From an uncultured Alistipes sp. (GTDB taxonomy: Bacteria; Bacteroidota; Bacteroidia; Bacteroidales; Rikenellaceae), in contig CAKVKI010000004.1 in NCBI GenBank assembly GCA_934754975.1, positions 1-27,046 of the forward strand: 27,046 nucleotides of DNA, in the 5' to 3' direction. The notes under the pieces were generated by a model. That model saw nothing but the letters and a program-made list of their open reading frames with translations. It was not told the DNA's origin and did not search any database. Shown here one piece after another: positions 15,997-23,384 of the stretch. How positions within the stretch are numbered: the stretch's first letter is position 1; each line of letters starts with the position of its first letter. The position numbers and the translations under genes are program-made.

Positions 15997-17516
15997 AGGG
16001 AAGCAGGATGGGTTTTGAGGAAATCCTCGATGGCGGCGATCTCCCGGTATTTGGGCGTATCGTCGATGAACTTGGGTGCGATGCGGCGAATGTCGTCGTA
16101 CAGCTGCCGGGTCTGGACCGACAGTTCTGCGGCGCATTGCAGGTAATCCGCGGCCTGCACCAGCGCCAGCATCTCGATCGCCAGCACCTGATATCCGTTT
16201 TCGATCACCTGGCGCGTCAGCATCGCGGCGTTGGTGCCCATGCTGACGATGTCCTGGTTGTCGTTGTTGTTGGGTATCGAGTGGACGTACATCGGGTTGG
16301 AAAGCGTCTGCGACTCGGCTGTGGTCGAGGTCGCCGTGAACTGCGCCGCCTGCAGGCCGTAGTTAAGGCCCAGCTTGCCGAGGTTCACGAACGGCGGCAG
16401 CGTCTCGTTGATGCGGTCGTGGAAGAGGTAGTTCAGCTGTCGTTCGGCGAGCATCGTCATCTTCGTGACGGCGATCTTGAGTTTGTCCATCTCCAGCGAA
16501 ACGTAGTCGCCGTGGAAGTTGCCGCCGTGGTAAATGGTTCCCGTCTCCGGGTCCACCACGGGATTGTCGTCCACCGAATTGAACTCTTCGAGGAGTATTT
16601 TCTCCGCCTGTTCGAGCGTTTCGAGTACCGGGCCCAGTATCTGGGGCGTGCAGCGCAGCGAATAGTAGGGCTGTACTTTGTGTTTGAAGGTCGGGGCCTG
16701 TTCCGTGCCGCCGTTGTAAAGTTCCACTTCGCGTTTGCGCAGGCGGCGGCTCGAAGCGCATATTTCGCGCATCCGGCGGGCGATTTCGATCTGTCCGGCG
16801 TGGAGCTTGCAGGCGTTGAGCGCCTCGGCCATGAAGTCGTCGTACGATTCGACCACCTCGTTGAGCATCACCGAAGCCTTCACGGCCCAATCCAGCAGGC
16901 GGCGGGTCTGGGCGAGGTTCACCATGCCGATTCCCGTCATCACGGCCGTGCCGTTGGTCAGCGCCAGTCCGTCCCGGATGCGGAGCCTGAGCGGCGTTAT
17001 GCCGCACGCCTTCATCGCTTCGGCCGCGGAGACGGTTTCGCCGCGGAACGAGACTTCCGATTCGCCGATCAGGGCCAGCGCGATATGCGCCAGCTGCACC
17101 AGGTCGCCGCTGGCGCCGACGCTGCCGTGGCGCGGCACGAGCGGATATATTTCGTTGTTGAGGAAGCCGGCCAGAATCCGCACCACGTCGGGATGCACGC
17201 CTGATTTGGCATTGAGGAAGGTCTGCAGGCGCGAAAGCATCGCCGCCCGCACGCAGATGTCGGGCAGCGTTTCGCCCGCGCCGCAGCTGTGCGAACGGAT
17301 GATGTTGTATTGCAGGCTGTTCAGGTCGGCGTCGCCGATCCGGTACTGGGCCATGGGACCGAAGCCGGTGTTGATGCCGTATATTACCTTTCCCTGCTCG
17401 AAAGTTTCGAGAAAACGGTAACAGGCCTCGACTTCCCGGAGAGTCGCTTCGCTGACTGAAACTTCTGTTCGATTGAAAATCCAGCCGTTAATGGAGTCTA
17501 AGTCCGAATAGTGCAT
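15993..17516 (-). CDS. Aromatic amino acid ammonia-lyase, probably tyrosine ammonia-lyase
   Basis: The 507-residue protein has the MIO cofactor tripeptide Ala135-Ser136-Gly137 in GSVGASGDLVQ, the catalytic Tyr46 in VIYGINTGFGPM, and long helical-bundle motifs (EFNSVDDNPV, MYVHSIPNNNDNQD) shared by the HAL/PAL/TAL family. The overall pattern strongly resembles the tyrosine ammonia-lyase of Flavobacterium johnsoniae from memory, including MAQYRI and IRSHS. The reaction would be tyrosine to 4-coumarate plus ammonia, giving the aryl starter unit. Automatic annotation could call it HutH because of the SH pair at 75-76; no other histidine-use gene is near. It is the first gene of the operon. ATG at 17516 was preferred over an upstream alternative start at 17549 because it gives the natural N-terminus and lies after the putative promoter. 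Confidence 0.9.
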   Translation of the reverse strand: MHYSDLDSINGWIFNRTEVSVSEATLREVEACYRFLETFEQGKVIYGINTGFGPMAQYRIGDADLNSLQYNIIRSHSCGAGETLPDICVRAAMLSRLQTFLNAKSGVHPDVVRILAGFLNNEIYPLVPRHGSVGASGDLVQLAHIALALIGESEVSFRGETVSAAEAMKACGITPLRLRIRDGLALTNGTAVMTGIGMVNLAQTRRLLDWAVKASVMLNEVVESYDDFMAEALNACKLHAGQIEIARRMREICASSRRLRKREVELYNGGTEQAPTFKHKVQPYYSLRCTPQILGPVLETLEQAEKILLEEFNSVDDNPVVDPETGTIYHGGNFHGDYVSLEMDKLKIAVTKMTMLAERQLNYLFHDRINETLPPFVNLGKLGLNYGLQAAQFTATSTTAESQTLSNPMYVHSIPNNNDNQDIVSMGTNAAMLTRQVIENGYQVLAIEMLALVQAADYLQCAAELSVQTRQLYDDIRRIAPKFIDDTPKYREIAAIEDFLKTHPASL

Positions 17517-17538
17517 TTTTTGAACGGATTTATGGTTC

Positions 17539-17546
17539 CAAAAATA
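17539..17546 (-). promoter_or_regulatory. Possible -7 element of the polyene operon promoter
   Basis: TATTTTTG on the minus strand matches the Bacteroidota -7 consensus TAnnTTTG and lies 22 bases before the ammonia-lyase ATG. No good TTTG -33 element is found at the expected 19-21 base spacing, so support is weak. The whole 18-gene operon has no other obvious promoter at a gene junction. Confidence 0.4.
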
Positions 17547-17642
17547 CAAAAACTATCTCAATAAATCCTTTATACGGTCACTTTTTTGTTTGCATTGTCC
17601 GATCCGGCTGCGCAATCCGGGTGCGGACGGCGGACCCGCCGC

Positions 17643-17679
17643 AAAAAACGGCGGAAGGCTCCGTGCGATGCCTTCCGCC
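17643..17679 (-). terminator. Intrinsic terminator of the aldose 1-epimerase gene
   Basis: On the minus strand a perfect 10-bp stem GGCGGAAGGC/GCCTTCCGCC with a 10-base loop is followed by G and TTTTTT. It lies 23 bases after the epimerase stop and separates that gene from the polyene operon promoter. Confidence 0.85.
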
Positions 17680-17702
17680 TGTTGCAGAGCGCTGTCCGGG
17701 CG

Positions 17703-18827
17703 CTATTTCGTTCCGAATCTGTAAATGCAGACCTGCGTATAGACTTCGCCGGGGCGCAGCGTTGTCGAGGGGAAACCGGGGTGGTTGGGGCTGTCGGGAT
17801 ACTTCTGCGTTTCGAGCGCCAGCGATTCGCGGTATCGCAGCGGTTTGCCGGATTTGCCGTTTACCGCGCCGTCGAAGAAGTTGCCGCTGTAGAACTGCAG
17901 TGCGGGCTGGTCGCTCCACACTTCGACCGTGCGGCCCGAAACGGGTTCCCATACCGTGGCCATCTCCTCGACGCCGCCTTCGCTCCTGCGGTCGATCACC
18001 CAATTGTGGTCGTATCCGCCGCCGTTTTTCAGCTGCGGGTTCTCTTCGCCGATACGCTCGCCGATGGCGTGCGGCTCGCGGAAGTCGAACGGCGTGCCCG
18101 TCACGTCGGCGATCCGGCCCGTGGGAATCAGCACCGAATCGACCGGCGTGGTGCAGCTGCCGTTGATCTTCAGCACATGGTCGAGGATCGTGCCGTTGCC
18201 TTCGCCCTTGAGGTTGAAGAAGGGGTGGTGCGAGATATTGACTACGGTCGGCTTGTCGGTCACGGCTTCGTAGTCGATCCGGAATTCATTTTGGGGCGTG
18301 AGCGTGTAGGTCATCGTGATCTGCAGGTTGCCCGGGAAACCCTCTTCGCCGTCGGCGTGCGTGTAGTGCATCGCCAGCTGGTTTTCCGTGGCCGAAACCA
18401 CGTCCCAGACCACGCGGTCCAGTCCGTTCAGTCCGCCGTGCAGCGTCTGCCCGTTGTTGTTCACCGGCAGGGTGTACTCCTCCCCGTCGAGCGTGAAACG
18501 GCCTTCGGCGATGCGGTTGGCGTAGGGACCCACCACCGCGCCGAGGAACCGTTCTCCGGGGTTGTCCAGGTAGCGGTCGATCGACTCGTAGCCGAGTACG
18601 ATATCCTCGTAACGACCCTCGCGGTCGGGCGTCCAGAGCGCCGCGACGCGGGCGCCGTAATTGGTGACCTGCATGGTTATGTCGCCCGCGCGGAGCGTGT
18701 AAAGGGCGACAGCCTTGCCGCCGACCGTCGTCTGAAAGGCCTCTTCGGGCAGCAGCCGGATGCCGGACTTCTGCGCGCCGCAGGCCGCGAGCAGCAGCGT
18801 GCCGAGTACAAAGAGCGATTTTCTCAT
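17703..18827 (-). CDS. Aldose 1-epimerase (mutarotase), lipoprotein
   Basis: The 374-residue protein starts with a lipoprotein signal peptide (MRKSLFVLGTLLLAACGAQ; lipobox Cys16) and continues as a GalM-type mutarotase. Visible motifs are GPYANRI, the His motif NNNGQTLHGG, NISHHPFFNL with the second catalytic His, and ALETQKYPDSPNHPGFPS with the catalytic Glu. It interconverts alpha and beta anomers of aldoses, probably on the periplasmic face or outer membrane, as is common for glycan-using Bacteroidota. The ATG at 18827 was chosen because it starts the signal peptide; a longer frame reaches into the promoter region. It is transcribed away from the neighbouring radical SAM gene, with a near-consensus -7 element (TAACTTTA) at 18858-18865. 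There is no evident link to the polyene operon. Confidence 0.92.
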   Translation of the reverse strand: MRKSLFVLGTLLLAACGAQKSGIRLLPEEAFQTTVGGKAVALYTLRAGDITMQVTNYGARVAALWTPDREGRYEDIVLGYESIDRYLDNPGERFLGAVVGPYANRIAEGRFTLDGEEYTLPVNNNGQTLHGGLNGLDRVVWDVVSATENQLAMHYTHADGEEGFPGNLQITMTYTLTPQNEFRIDYEAVTDKPTVVNISHHPFFNLKGEGNGTILDHVLKINGSCTTPVDSVLIPTGRIADVTGTPFDFREPHAIGERIGEENPQLKNGGGYDHNWVIDRRSEGGVEEMATVWEPVSGRTVEVWSDQPALQFYSGNFFDGAVNGKSGKPLRYRESLALETQKYPDSPNHPGFPSTTLRPGEVYTQVCIYRFGTK

Positions 18828-18959
18828 AATTATCGGTTTTTCGGATTTTTCAAGGTGTAAAGTTAAACGTTCTGTCGTAATTTTTACCCTGTATTCTGCC
18901 GTTTTTACCGCTCCGGCGCCTGTTTTGAACATTTGTACTGTATATTGACAGGATTTTAC

Positions 18960-18967
18960 TACTTTTG
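18960..18967 (+). promoter_or_regulatory. Putative -7 element of the anSME-like gene
   Basis: TACTTTTG exactly fits the TAnnTTTG consensus and ends 21 bases before the ATG of the radical SAM gene. A -33 TTTG occurs at 18932-18935 but with a spacer of 24 bases, longer than usual. Confidence 0.5.
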
Positions 18968-18988
18968 TTCGGACTTTCCTGCTGACCT

Positions 18989-20251
18989 ATGAAATCAAAA
19001 GAGATCTTTACTTTCCGCGACGCCGAGAAACAGGCCGGCCCCGTGGCCTTTTCGACGATGCTCAAGCCGGCCGGTTCGGCCTGCAACCTCGACTGCCACT
19101 ATTGCTACTACCTCGACAAGGCGGTGCAGTACGGCGGCCGGCAGGCCGTGATGAGCGACGAACTGCTGGAACTTTACATCCGGCAGTATATCTGCGCCAA
19201 TGAAGTCGATACCGTCCAGTTCTGCTGGCACGGGGGCGAACCGCTGCTGCTGGGCGTCGGTTTTTACCGCCGGGCCATGGAGCTGCAGCAGAAATACGCC
19301 GACGGCAAACGCATCGAAAACATCCTTCAGACCAACGGCACGCTGGTCGACGAGGCGTGGTGCGACCTGTTTGCGTCCAACAATTTCCTGGTGGGGGTCT
19401 CGCTCGACGGCCCTGAGGACATCCACGACGCTTTCCGCCTTACCAAAGGCGGCAAACCGACCTTCGCGCGCGTCATGGAGACCGTGCGTATGTTCGAACG
19501 CAGCGGCGTGGAATTCAATACGCTGAGCGTCGTGAACCGCCGCTGCGAAGGCCGCGGCGCGGAGATCTACCGCTTCTTCCGCGACACGGTCCACAGCAAA
19601 TACATGCAGTTCCTGCCCGCCGTGGAGCATGTCGTCGATAAGCCGGGCTTCCATCGTCCGCTGATCGTCTCCCCCGACCGCGAAGGCGCGCGGCTGGCCG
19701 AATGGTCCGTCACGGCCGAAGGCTACGGGCGTTTCCTGTGCGATGTTTTCGACCAGTGGATCGTGGGCGACGTGGGCCGCTATTACGTGCAGATGTTCGA
19801 CGCTTCGCTGGCCCAGTGGTGCGGCGTGCAGCCGGGCGTCTGCTCGATGGGTGAGACGTGCGGCGACGCGCTGGTCGTCGAACACAACGGCGACGTCTAC
19901 TCCTGCGACCACTTCGTCTATCCCGAATACAAACTGGGCAACATCGCCCGGACGCCGCTCGATGAAATCTACCGCACGGCCAAACGCCGCGAATTCGGAC
20001 TGAACAAGCGCAATACGCTGCCCATGGAATGCCTGCGCTGCAAATTCTACTTCGCCTGCCGGGGCGAGTGCCCCAAGCACCGCTTCGACCGCGGCTCTGA
20101 CGGAAGCCCGAAAAACTCGCTCTGCGAAGGACTGAAAATCTACTTCCGCCACGCGGAACCCTACATGGAATACATGCGCGACCTGCTGTCGAAACAGCAG
20201 GCCCCGGCCTGGGTCATGCCCTTCGCCCGCAAACGCATGGGGCTGGAATAA
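18989..20251 (+). CDS. Anaerobic sulfatase-maturase-like radical SAM/SPASM enzyme
   Basis: The 420-residue protein has the CNLDCHYCYY cluster motif (Cys32, Cys36, Cys39) for the SAM-binding 4Fe-4S centre, a WHGGEPLL segment and NILQTNGTL. Its C-terminal SPASM region has Cys residues in WCGVQPGVCSMGETCG, YSCDHFVYPE and CLRCKFYFACRGECPKH, enough to bind two auxiliary clusters. This pattern and length fit anaerobic sulfatase-maturating enzymes (anSME, chuR-like), which oxidise an active-site Cys or Ser of sulfatases to formylglycine. No sulfatase gene lies in the window, so it would act in trans. Other SPASM peptide-modifying enzymes are less likely because no precursor peptide is seen beside it. 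Confidence 0.9.
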   Translation: MKSKEIFTFRDAEKQAGPVAFSTMLKPAGSACNLDCHYCYYLDKAVQYGGRQAVMSDELLELYIRQYICANEVDTVQFCWHGGEPLLLGVGFYRRAMELQQKYADGKRIENILQTNGTLVDEAWCDLFASNNFLVGVSLDGPEDIHDAFRLTKGGKPTFARVMETVRMFERSGVEFNTLSVVNRRCEGRGAEIYRFFRDTVHSKYMQFLPAVEHVVDKPGFHRPLIVSPDREGARLAEWSVTAEGYGRFLCDVFDQWIVGDVGRYYVQMFDASLAQWCGVQPGVCSMGETCGDALVVEHNGDVYSCDHFVYPEYKLGNIARTPLDEIYRTAKRREFGLNKRNTLPMECLRCKFYFACRGECPKHRFDRGSDGSPKNSLCEGLKIYFRHAEPYMEYMRDLLSKQQAPAWVMPFARKRMGLE

Positions 20252-20272
20252 CCCCGGTCTGCATACGAACAT

Positions 20273-20304
20273 GCCTGCATCCTTAAAAGGGTGCAGGCTT
20301 TTTT
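20273..20304 (+). terminator. Intrinsic terminator after the anSME-like gene
   Basis: A 10-bp stem GCCTGCATCC/GGGTGCAGGC (one G-T pair) with loop TTAAAA is followed by TTTTTT. It starts 22 bases after the stop codon. Confidence 0.9.
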
Positions 20305-20344
20305 ATTTCCGGCGAACATTTGTTTCATCCGGTTTTGTACGGGG

Positions 20345-20497
20345 CCGTTTTGCCGGGCGGGTGCCGATTTGCCGGACGAGTATTGATTTGCTGAACAGGT
20401 GTTGATTTATCGGTCGGCCGCCGATTTTTCCGGCTTGGCGTTGTTTTGCCGGGCGAGTGCCGATTTTCCCGGCGCGTGTCGCTTTGTCCGGCGGACG
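20345..20497. repeat. Eight-copy imperfect 19-bp tandem repeat downstream of the MFS gene
   Basis: Units start at 20345, 20364, 20383, 20402, 20421, 20441, 20460 and 20479; all are 19 bases except the fifth, which is 20. The shared core is ccgatttgccgggcgagtg, with T-rich and GC-rich halves. The array fills the gap between the anSME terminator and the MFS stop codon at 20501. It is not in a convincing gene: the minus-strand frame crossing it is Pro/Arg/Lys-rich repeat sequence that runs out of frame with the MFS gene. Confidence 0.75.
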
Positions 20498-20500
20498 GTT

Positions 20501-21967
20501 TCAGGCTCCTTTGTCCGGCGCAGTCTTCTGTCCGCCCCTTTCCAGTCTCTTTTTCCGGAAAACCCCCAGCAGCGGCAGTAATGCCGCCAGCGTGATGACC
20601 GCCACTACGCGCAGGGCGTCCGTGACCCCTTCGACGTAAGTCTGCGCCGCGGAGATGGTCTCGTGTGCGGCGTGGTAGGAGGTCCGCGCCGAGAAGATCA
20701 CCGTCAGGAGGGCGATTCCGATGCTTCCGGCCAGCTGTTTGATGCTGTTCGAAATGCCGGCCGCCGCGGCCATGTCCTGCTGGGTGAGGTTTTTGAGCGA
20801 GAAGAGGTTGAGCGGCGCGAACGTAAGCCCCATGCCCAGGCCGCGCAGGTAGAGTATGAAGAGAATATGCCCGTGCGTGGTGTGGAGCGTGAAACGGCTG
20901 GCGAGCCAGAAACTCAGCGCCATGATCAGAATGCCCGCCGCGCTCAGCAGCAGCGGTTTGACGTAGCGGGTCAGGTAGCCCGAAACGGCCGAGAGAACGC
21001 CCTGGATCACACCTACGGGCAGGAACATGCTTCCGGCCATCAGCGCCGTATAACCCAGTCCCCGCTGCATGTAGAGCGGCAGCAGGTAGGTGCCGCCGAG
21101 CATGCCCACGGCGAAGAGCGTCAGCACGGCCATCGAAATTCCGAAGTTGCGTTCCGCGAGCAGCCGGATCTGCAGCAGCGGCGCGGGATTGCGCAGTTCC
21201 GCGGCGATGAACCACGCCAGCGCCGCCCCCGCGACGATGAAACAGCCGATCACCCCGGGCGCGCTCCATCCGCCGGGATTCGACGGCGAATTGCCCCGTG
21301 CCAGCGCGTAAATAGCCAGCGGCATGAAGAGTACGATGGCCGCGAATCCCTGCCAGTCGAACGGGCTGCGCGTTTGGTCCTTCCACTCCTTCTGGATAAA
21401 TACCGAGAGCAGGACGGCCAGCAGCCCGACCGGAACGTTCACGTCGAAGATCTTGTGCCAGCTGTACGCATCGACCAGGTAGCCGCCCAGCAGCGGCCCG
21501 AACGAGATCGAAGCCGCCGCGGCCATCGACCACAGACCCAGCGCCAGACCGCGCTCCGCGGGCTTGAATTCGCGCGTCACGATCGCCAGCCCCAGCGCCT
21601 GGATAATGCCGCTGCCGATGCCCTGCAAGGCCCGCGCCCCGATCAGGAACGGGTCGCTCGAAGCCTTGCCGCAGAGCCACGAGCCGAGCGTGAACAGCAC
21701 CAGTCCGAGAATATAGACGCGTTTGTTGCCGAACCGGTCCGCAAACCACCCGGCCGAAGGGAGCATAATTGTCATCGTAATCATGTAGGCGGTGATGACC
21801 CATTCGGCCGACGAAATGCCGATCCCGAACGCCGACATGATCGCCGGCAGTCCGACGTTCACCACCGTCACGTCCAGCACGGCCATGAACGTTCCGAGCA
21901 TGATCATGCTCAGAATCCACCATTTGTAGCCGCTGCTTTGCCGTATGTGTTCGCGCAGGTTTGCCAT
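20501..21967 (-). CDS. MFS drug exporter, DHA2 (EmrB/QacA-like, 14 helices)
   Basis: The 488-residue protein has many hydrophobic helices in the DHA2 pattern, including MAVLDVTVVNVGLPAI in helix 1 (motif D-type, LDVTVVNVALP in relatives), GWFADRFGNKRVY between helices 2 and 3 (motif A), and GPLLGGYLVDAYSWHKIFDVN (motif C region and following). A proton-driven exporter of drugs or other hydrophobic compounds in the inner membrane is predicted. The C-terminus is FRKKRLERGGQ, cytoplasmic. The ATG at 21967 (MANLREHIRQ) is preferred to a GTG at 21997, which would read a T-run as Phe codons. No membrane-fusion or outer membrane partner gene is adjacent. Confidence 0.9.
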   Translation of the reverse strand: MANLREHIRQSSGYKWWILSMIMLGTFMAVLDVTVVNVGLPAIMSAFGIGISSAEWVITAYMITMTIMLPSAGWFADRFGNKRVYILGLVLFTLGSWLCGKASSDPFLIGARALQGIGSGIIQALGLAIVTREFKPAERGLALGLWSMAAAASISFGPLLGGYLVDAYSWHKIFDVNVPVGLLAVLLSVFIQKEWKDQTRSPFDWQGFAAIVLFMPLAIYALARGNSPSNPGGWSAPGVIGCFIVAGAALAWFIAAELRNPAPLLQIRLLAERNFGISMAVLTLFAVGMLGGTYLLPLYMQRGLGYTALMAGSMFLPVGVIQGVLSAVSGYLTRYVKPLLLSAAGILIMALSFWLASRFTLHTTHGHILFILYLRGLGMGLTFAPLNLFSLKNLTQQDMAAAAGISNSIKQLAGSIGIALLTVIFSARTSYHAAHETISAAQTYVEGVTDALRVVAVITLAALLPLLGVFRKKRLERGGQKTAPDKGA

Positions 21968-22008
21968 TGCGCGGCAATGCGTCAAAAAAAATGCCACCCT
22001 TCGGCGGC
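21955..22008 (-). promoter_or_regulatory. Leader hairpins of the MFS gene (terminator-like stem and start-codon stem)
   Basis: On the minus strand a stem GCCGCC/GGTGGC with loop GAAG is followed by A and eight T (21984-22008). Directly downstream CATTGC/GCAATG with a 3-base loop pairs across the MFS start codon. The first looks like an intrinsic terminator placed about 17 bases before the ATG; the second could hide the start codon. This could be an attenuation leader, or simply a second terminator for read-through from rnpB. Confidence 0.4.
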
Positions 22009-22092
22009 GCCCCGTCTTGTCCCGCTTCCGGGGCGGATCCGAAGCAGCCGGATGGAAAAAAATCTCCGTCCGGAGCGACTTCCGTCCGATGA

Positions 22093-22101
22093 CCCCCCCC
22101 C
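22093..22101. repeat. C9/G9 homopolymer tract after the rnpB terminator
   Basis: Nine consecutive C on the plus strand lie three bases beyond the T-run of the rnpB terminator, in the space upstream of the MFS gene. It is one of three such tracts of nine or ten bases in this window. Confidence 0.85.
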
Positions 22102-22104
22102 GAT

Positions 22105-22139
22105 AAAAAAAAGGAACGCTCTCTTTTCGAGAACGTTCC
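22105..22139 (-). terminator. Intrinsic terminator of rnpB
   Basis: On the minus strand the stem GGAACGTTCTC/GAGAGCGTTCC (11 bp, one wobble pair) with loop GAAAA is followed by TTTTTTTT. It starts 4 bases after the end of the RNase P RNA. Confidence 0.92.
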
Positions 22140-22143
22140 GTAC

Positions 22144-22508
22144 GTGCAGGTCCTGTAAGCCGGGTTCTGTTCCCGGGGCGAACCCCGGGCCCCTGTCATT
22201 TATCTAGGGCGGCAGTCTCCTGCCGTCTCAAGCAACCTACCCCCCGGCATCGGACGAGCAGCCCTTAATTGCCGGTATACACGGTCTTGCAACCCGCGAG
22301 ACGTACTGCCGGGCGACATCGCTGTCCCCGCGGTGGGCTCTTACCCCGCCTTTTCACCCTTACCCGCCGGGAAATCCCTTGTGGGCGGTTCTTTTCTGTT
22401 ACGCTCCTATACCCTCACGGATATCAAGTCATTAGCTTGCGCGGCGCTCTGCGTTGCCCGGACTTTCCTCTCCCGGCCACGGCCGGCAGCGACAGAGCGG
22501 ACCTGCAC
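22144..22508 (-). ncRNA. rnpB: RNase P RNA (class A)
   Basis: The minus strand carries the conserved P4 5' strand and flank GAGGAAAGTCCGGGC at 22456-22470 and the 3' partner ACAGAACCCGGCTTA at 22156-22170. The two ends pair perfectly as helix P1: GTGCAGGTCC (5', ending at 22508) with GGACCTGCAC (3', starting at 22144). Length of about 365 bases fits class A RNase P RNA, the ribozyme that matures tRNA 5' ends. An intrinsic terminator follows and a TAnnTTTG promoter element precedes it. Reading frames that cross this region on either strand are spurious. Confidence 0.96.
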
Positions 22509-22510
22509 CG

Positions 22511-22518
22511 CAAAGGTA
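22511..22518 (-). promoter_or_regulatory. -7 promoter element of rnpB
   Basis: TACCTTTG on the minus strand fits TAnnTTTG and lies immediately upstream of the P1 helix, so transcription would start at or very near the mature 5' end. No clear TTTG -33 element is seen. Confidence 0.55.
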
Positions 22519-22616
22519 ATAAAATTCGGACGTATTCCAGCTTCGGCGGCGGGATATTCGGAAAATGCGTTTTTCTTCTCCGTCCGGACCGCCCCGATGC
22601 GCCGCATGCAAACTTT

Positions 22617-22647
22617 TTTGCAAATATCGGATAAAATAGTACTTTTG
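22617..22647 (+). promoter_or_regulatory. Bacteroidota housekeeping promoter of the ECF sigma gene
   Basis: TTTG at 22617-22620, a 19-base spacer, and TACTTTTG at 22640-22647 match the Bacteroidota sigma-ABfr consensus (TTTG, 19-21 bases, TAnnTTTG) exactly. The expected start of transcription is about 50 bases before the ATG at 22702. Confidence 0.8.
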
Positions 22648-22701
22648 TTGAAGGCTGATTCCGCCCGTCCGGGCGGCCGAATCGAACGAATAACCCGGCC
22701 T

Positions 22702-23298
22702 ATGACAGATAACGCGCAAACAATCAACATGCAAGACAACCGTACGGTTGTGGGTTTGCTCCGCGCCGGAGACGAAAAATGTTTCGATGCGCTCTTCCGC
22801 CGTTATTATAAACCCCTCTGCACCTACGCCACCCGTTTCGTCACCCCGGCCCGCGCCGAGGAGTTGGTGCAGGATACGCTGATGTGGGTCTGGGAAAACC
22901 GTACGTCGCTGCTGCCCGAAATGCCCCTCAAGTCGCTGTTGTTCACCATCGTCAAAAACAAGTCGATCAACCATATGTCGCGCGATACGATCAAAAACCG
23001 CGTGATCCGCCAGCTCGCCGAAGACTACGAAGAGGAGTTCGACGATCCCGATTTTTACCTCGAAGGCGAATTGGTGGAACGTCTCACGGCCGCACTGCGC
23101 AAAATGCCGCCCGAATTCCAGCAGACTTTCCGCATGCACCGGCTCGAAGGCATGACCCACAGGGAGATCGCCGCCGCGCTCGGCGTGTCGCCGCAGACGG
23201 TCAACTACCGGATCGGGCAGACCGTGCGCCTGCTGCGCGAGGAGCTTAAGGATTACTGGCCGCTCATCGTTTTGTTGTTGTGGCCCGACCTCTCCTAG
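22702..23298 (+). CDS. ECF-type RNA polymerase sigma factor (Bacteroidota, FecI-like)
   Basis: The 198-residue protein has region 2 (CFDALFRRYYKPLCTYATRF, then AEELVQDTLMWVWENR, the -10 recognition helix) and region 4 with LEGMTHREIAAALGVSPQTVNYRI, a helix-turn-helix for the -35 element. It is followed by the FecR-like gene and the STN-containing SusC gene, the usual cell-surface signalling set of Bacteroidota. The hydrophobic tail (YWPLIVLLLWPDLS) is common in this group. The ATG at 22702 was chosen because it follows the promoter; the longer frame upstream would cross the promoter and rnpB. Confidence 0.94.
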   Translation: MTDNAQTINMQDNRTVVGLLRAGDEKCFDALFRRYYKPLCTYATRFVTPARAEELVQDTLMWVWENRTSLLPEMPLKSLLFTIVKNKSINHMSRDTIKNRVIRQLAEDYEEEFDDPDFYLEGELVERLTAALRKMPPEFQQTFRMHRLEGMTHREIAAALGVSPQTVNYRIGQTVRLLREELKDYWPLIVLLLWPDLS

Positions 23299-23384
23299 AA
23301 AAAATCCGAAAATCCTGAAAAAAATCCGTATTCCGTTTAGCATCCTCTGCCGACGGATTGTATTACTATATAGATACGCAAAAA

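Noticed and set aside
15993..17516. Histidine utilisation gene hutH
   Set aside because: No hut neighbours, and its position at the head of a polyene operon and its motif match to a Flavobacterium tyrosine ammonia-lyase favour aryl starter supply.
18989..20251. RiPP maturase with a precursor peptide
   Set aside because: No small open frame with a leader-like peptide was found on either side; a terminator follows directly and the Cys pattern fits anSME.
18995..20272. Long minus-strand frame of 425 codons opposite the anSME-like gene
   Set aside because: The plus-strand frame has complete radical SAM and SPASM Cys motifs; the antisense frame shows none and is a composition artefact.
20345..20497. 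CRISPR array
   Set aside because: Units are contiguous 19-mers without unique spacers and diverge strongly; no cas genes are nearby.
20325..22199. Minus-strand frame of 624 codons across the MFS gene and rnpB
   Set aside because: It is out of frame with the MFS protein, reads through part of RNase P RNA and the 19-bp array, and has no membrane helix pattern.
22333..22701. N-terminal extension of the ECF sigma factor
   Set aside because: The extension would be translated from the antisense of rnpB and across a consensus promoter; the first ATG after the promoter (22702) gives a normal ECF N-terminus.
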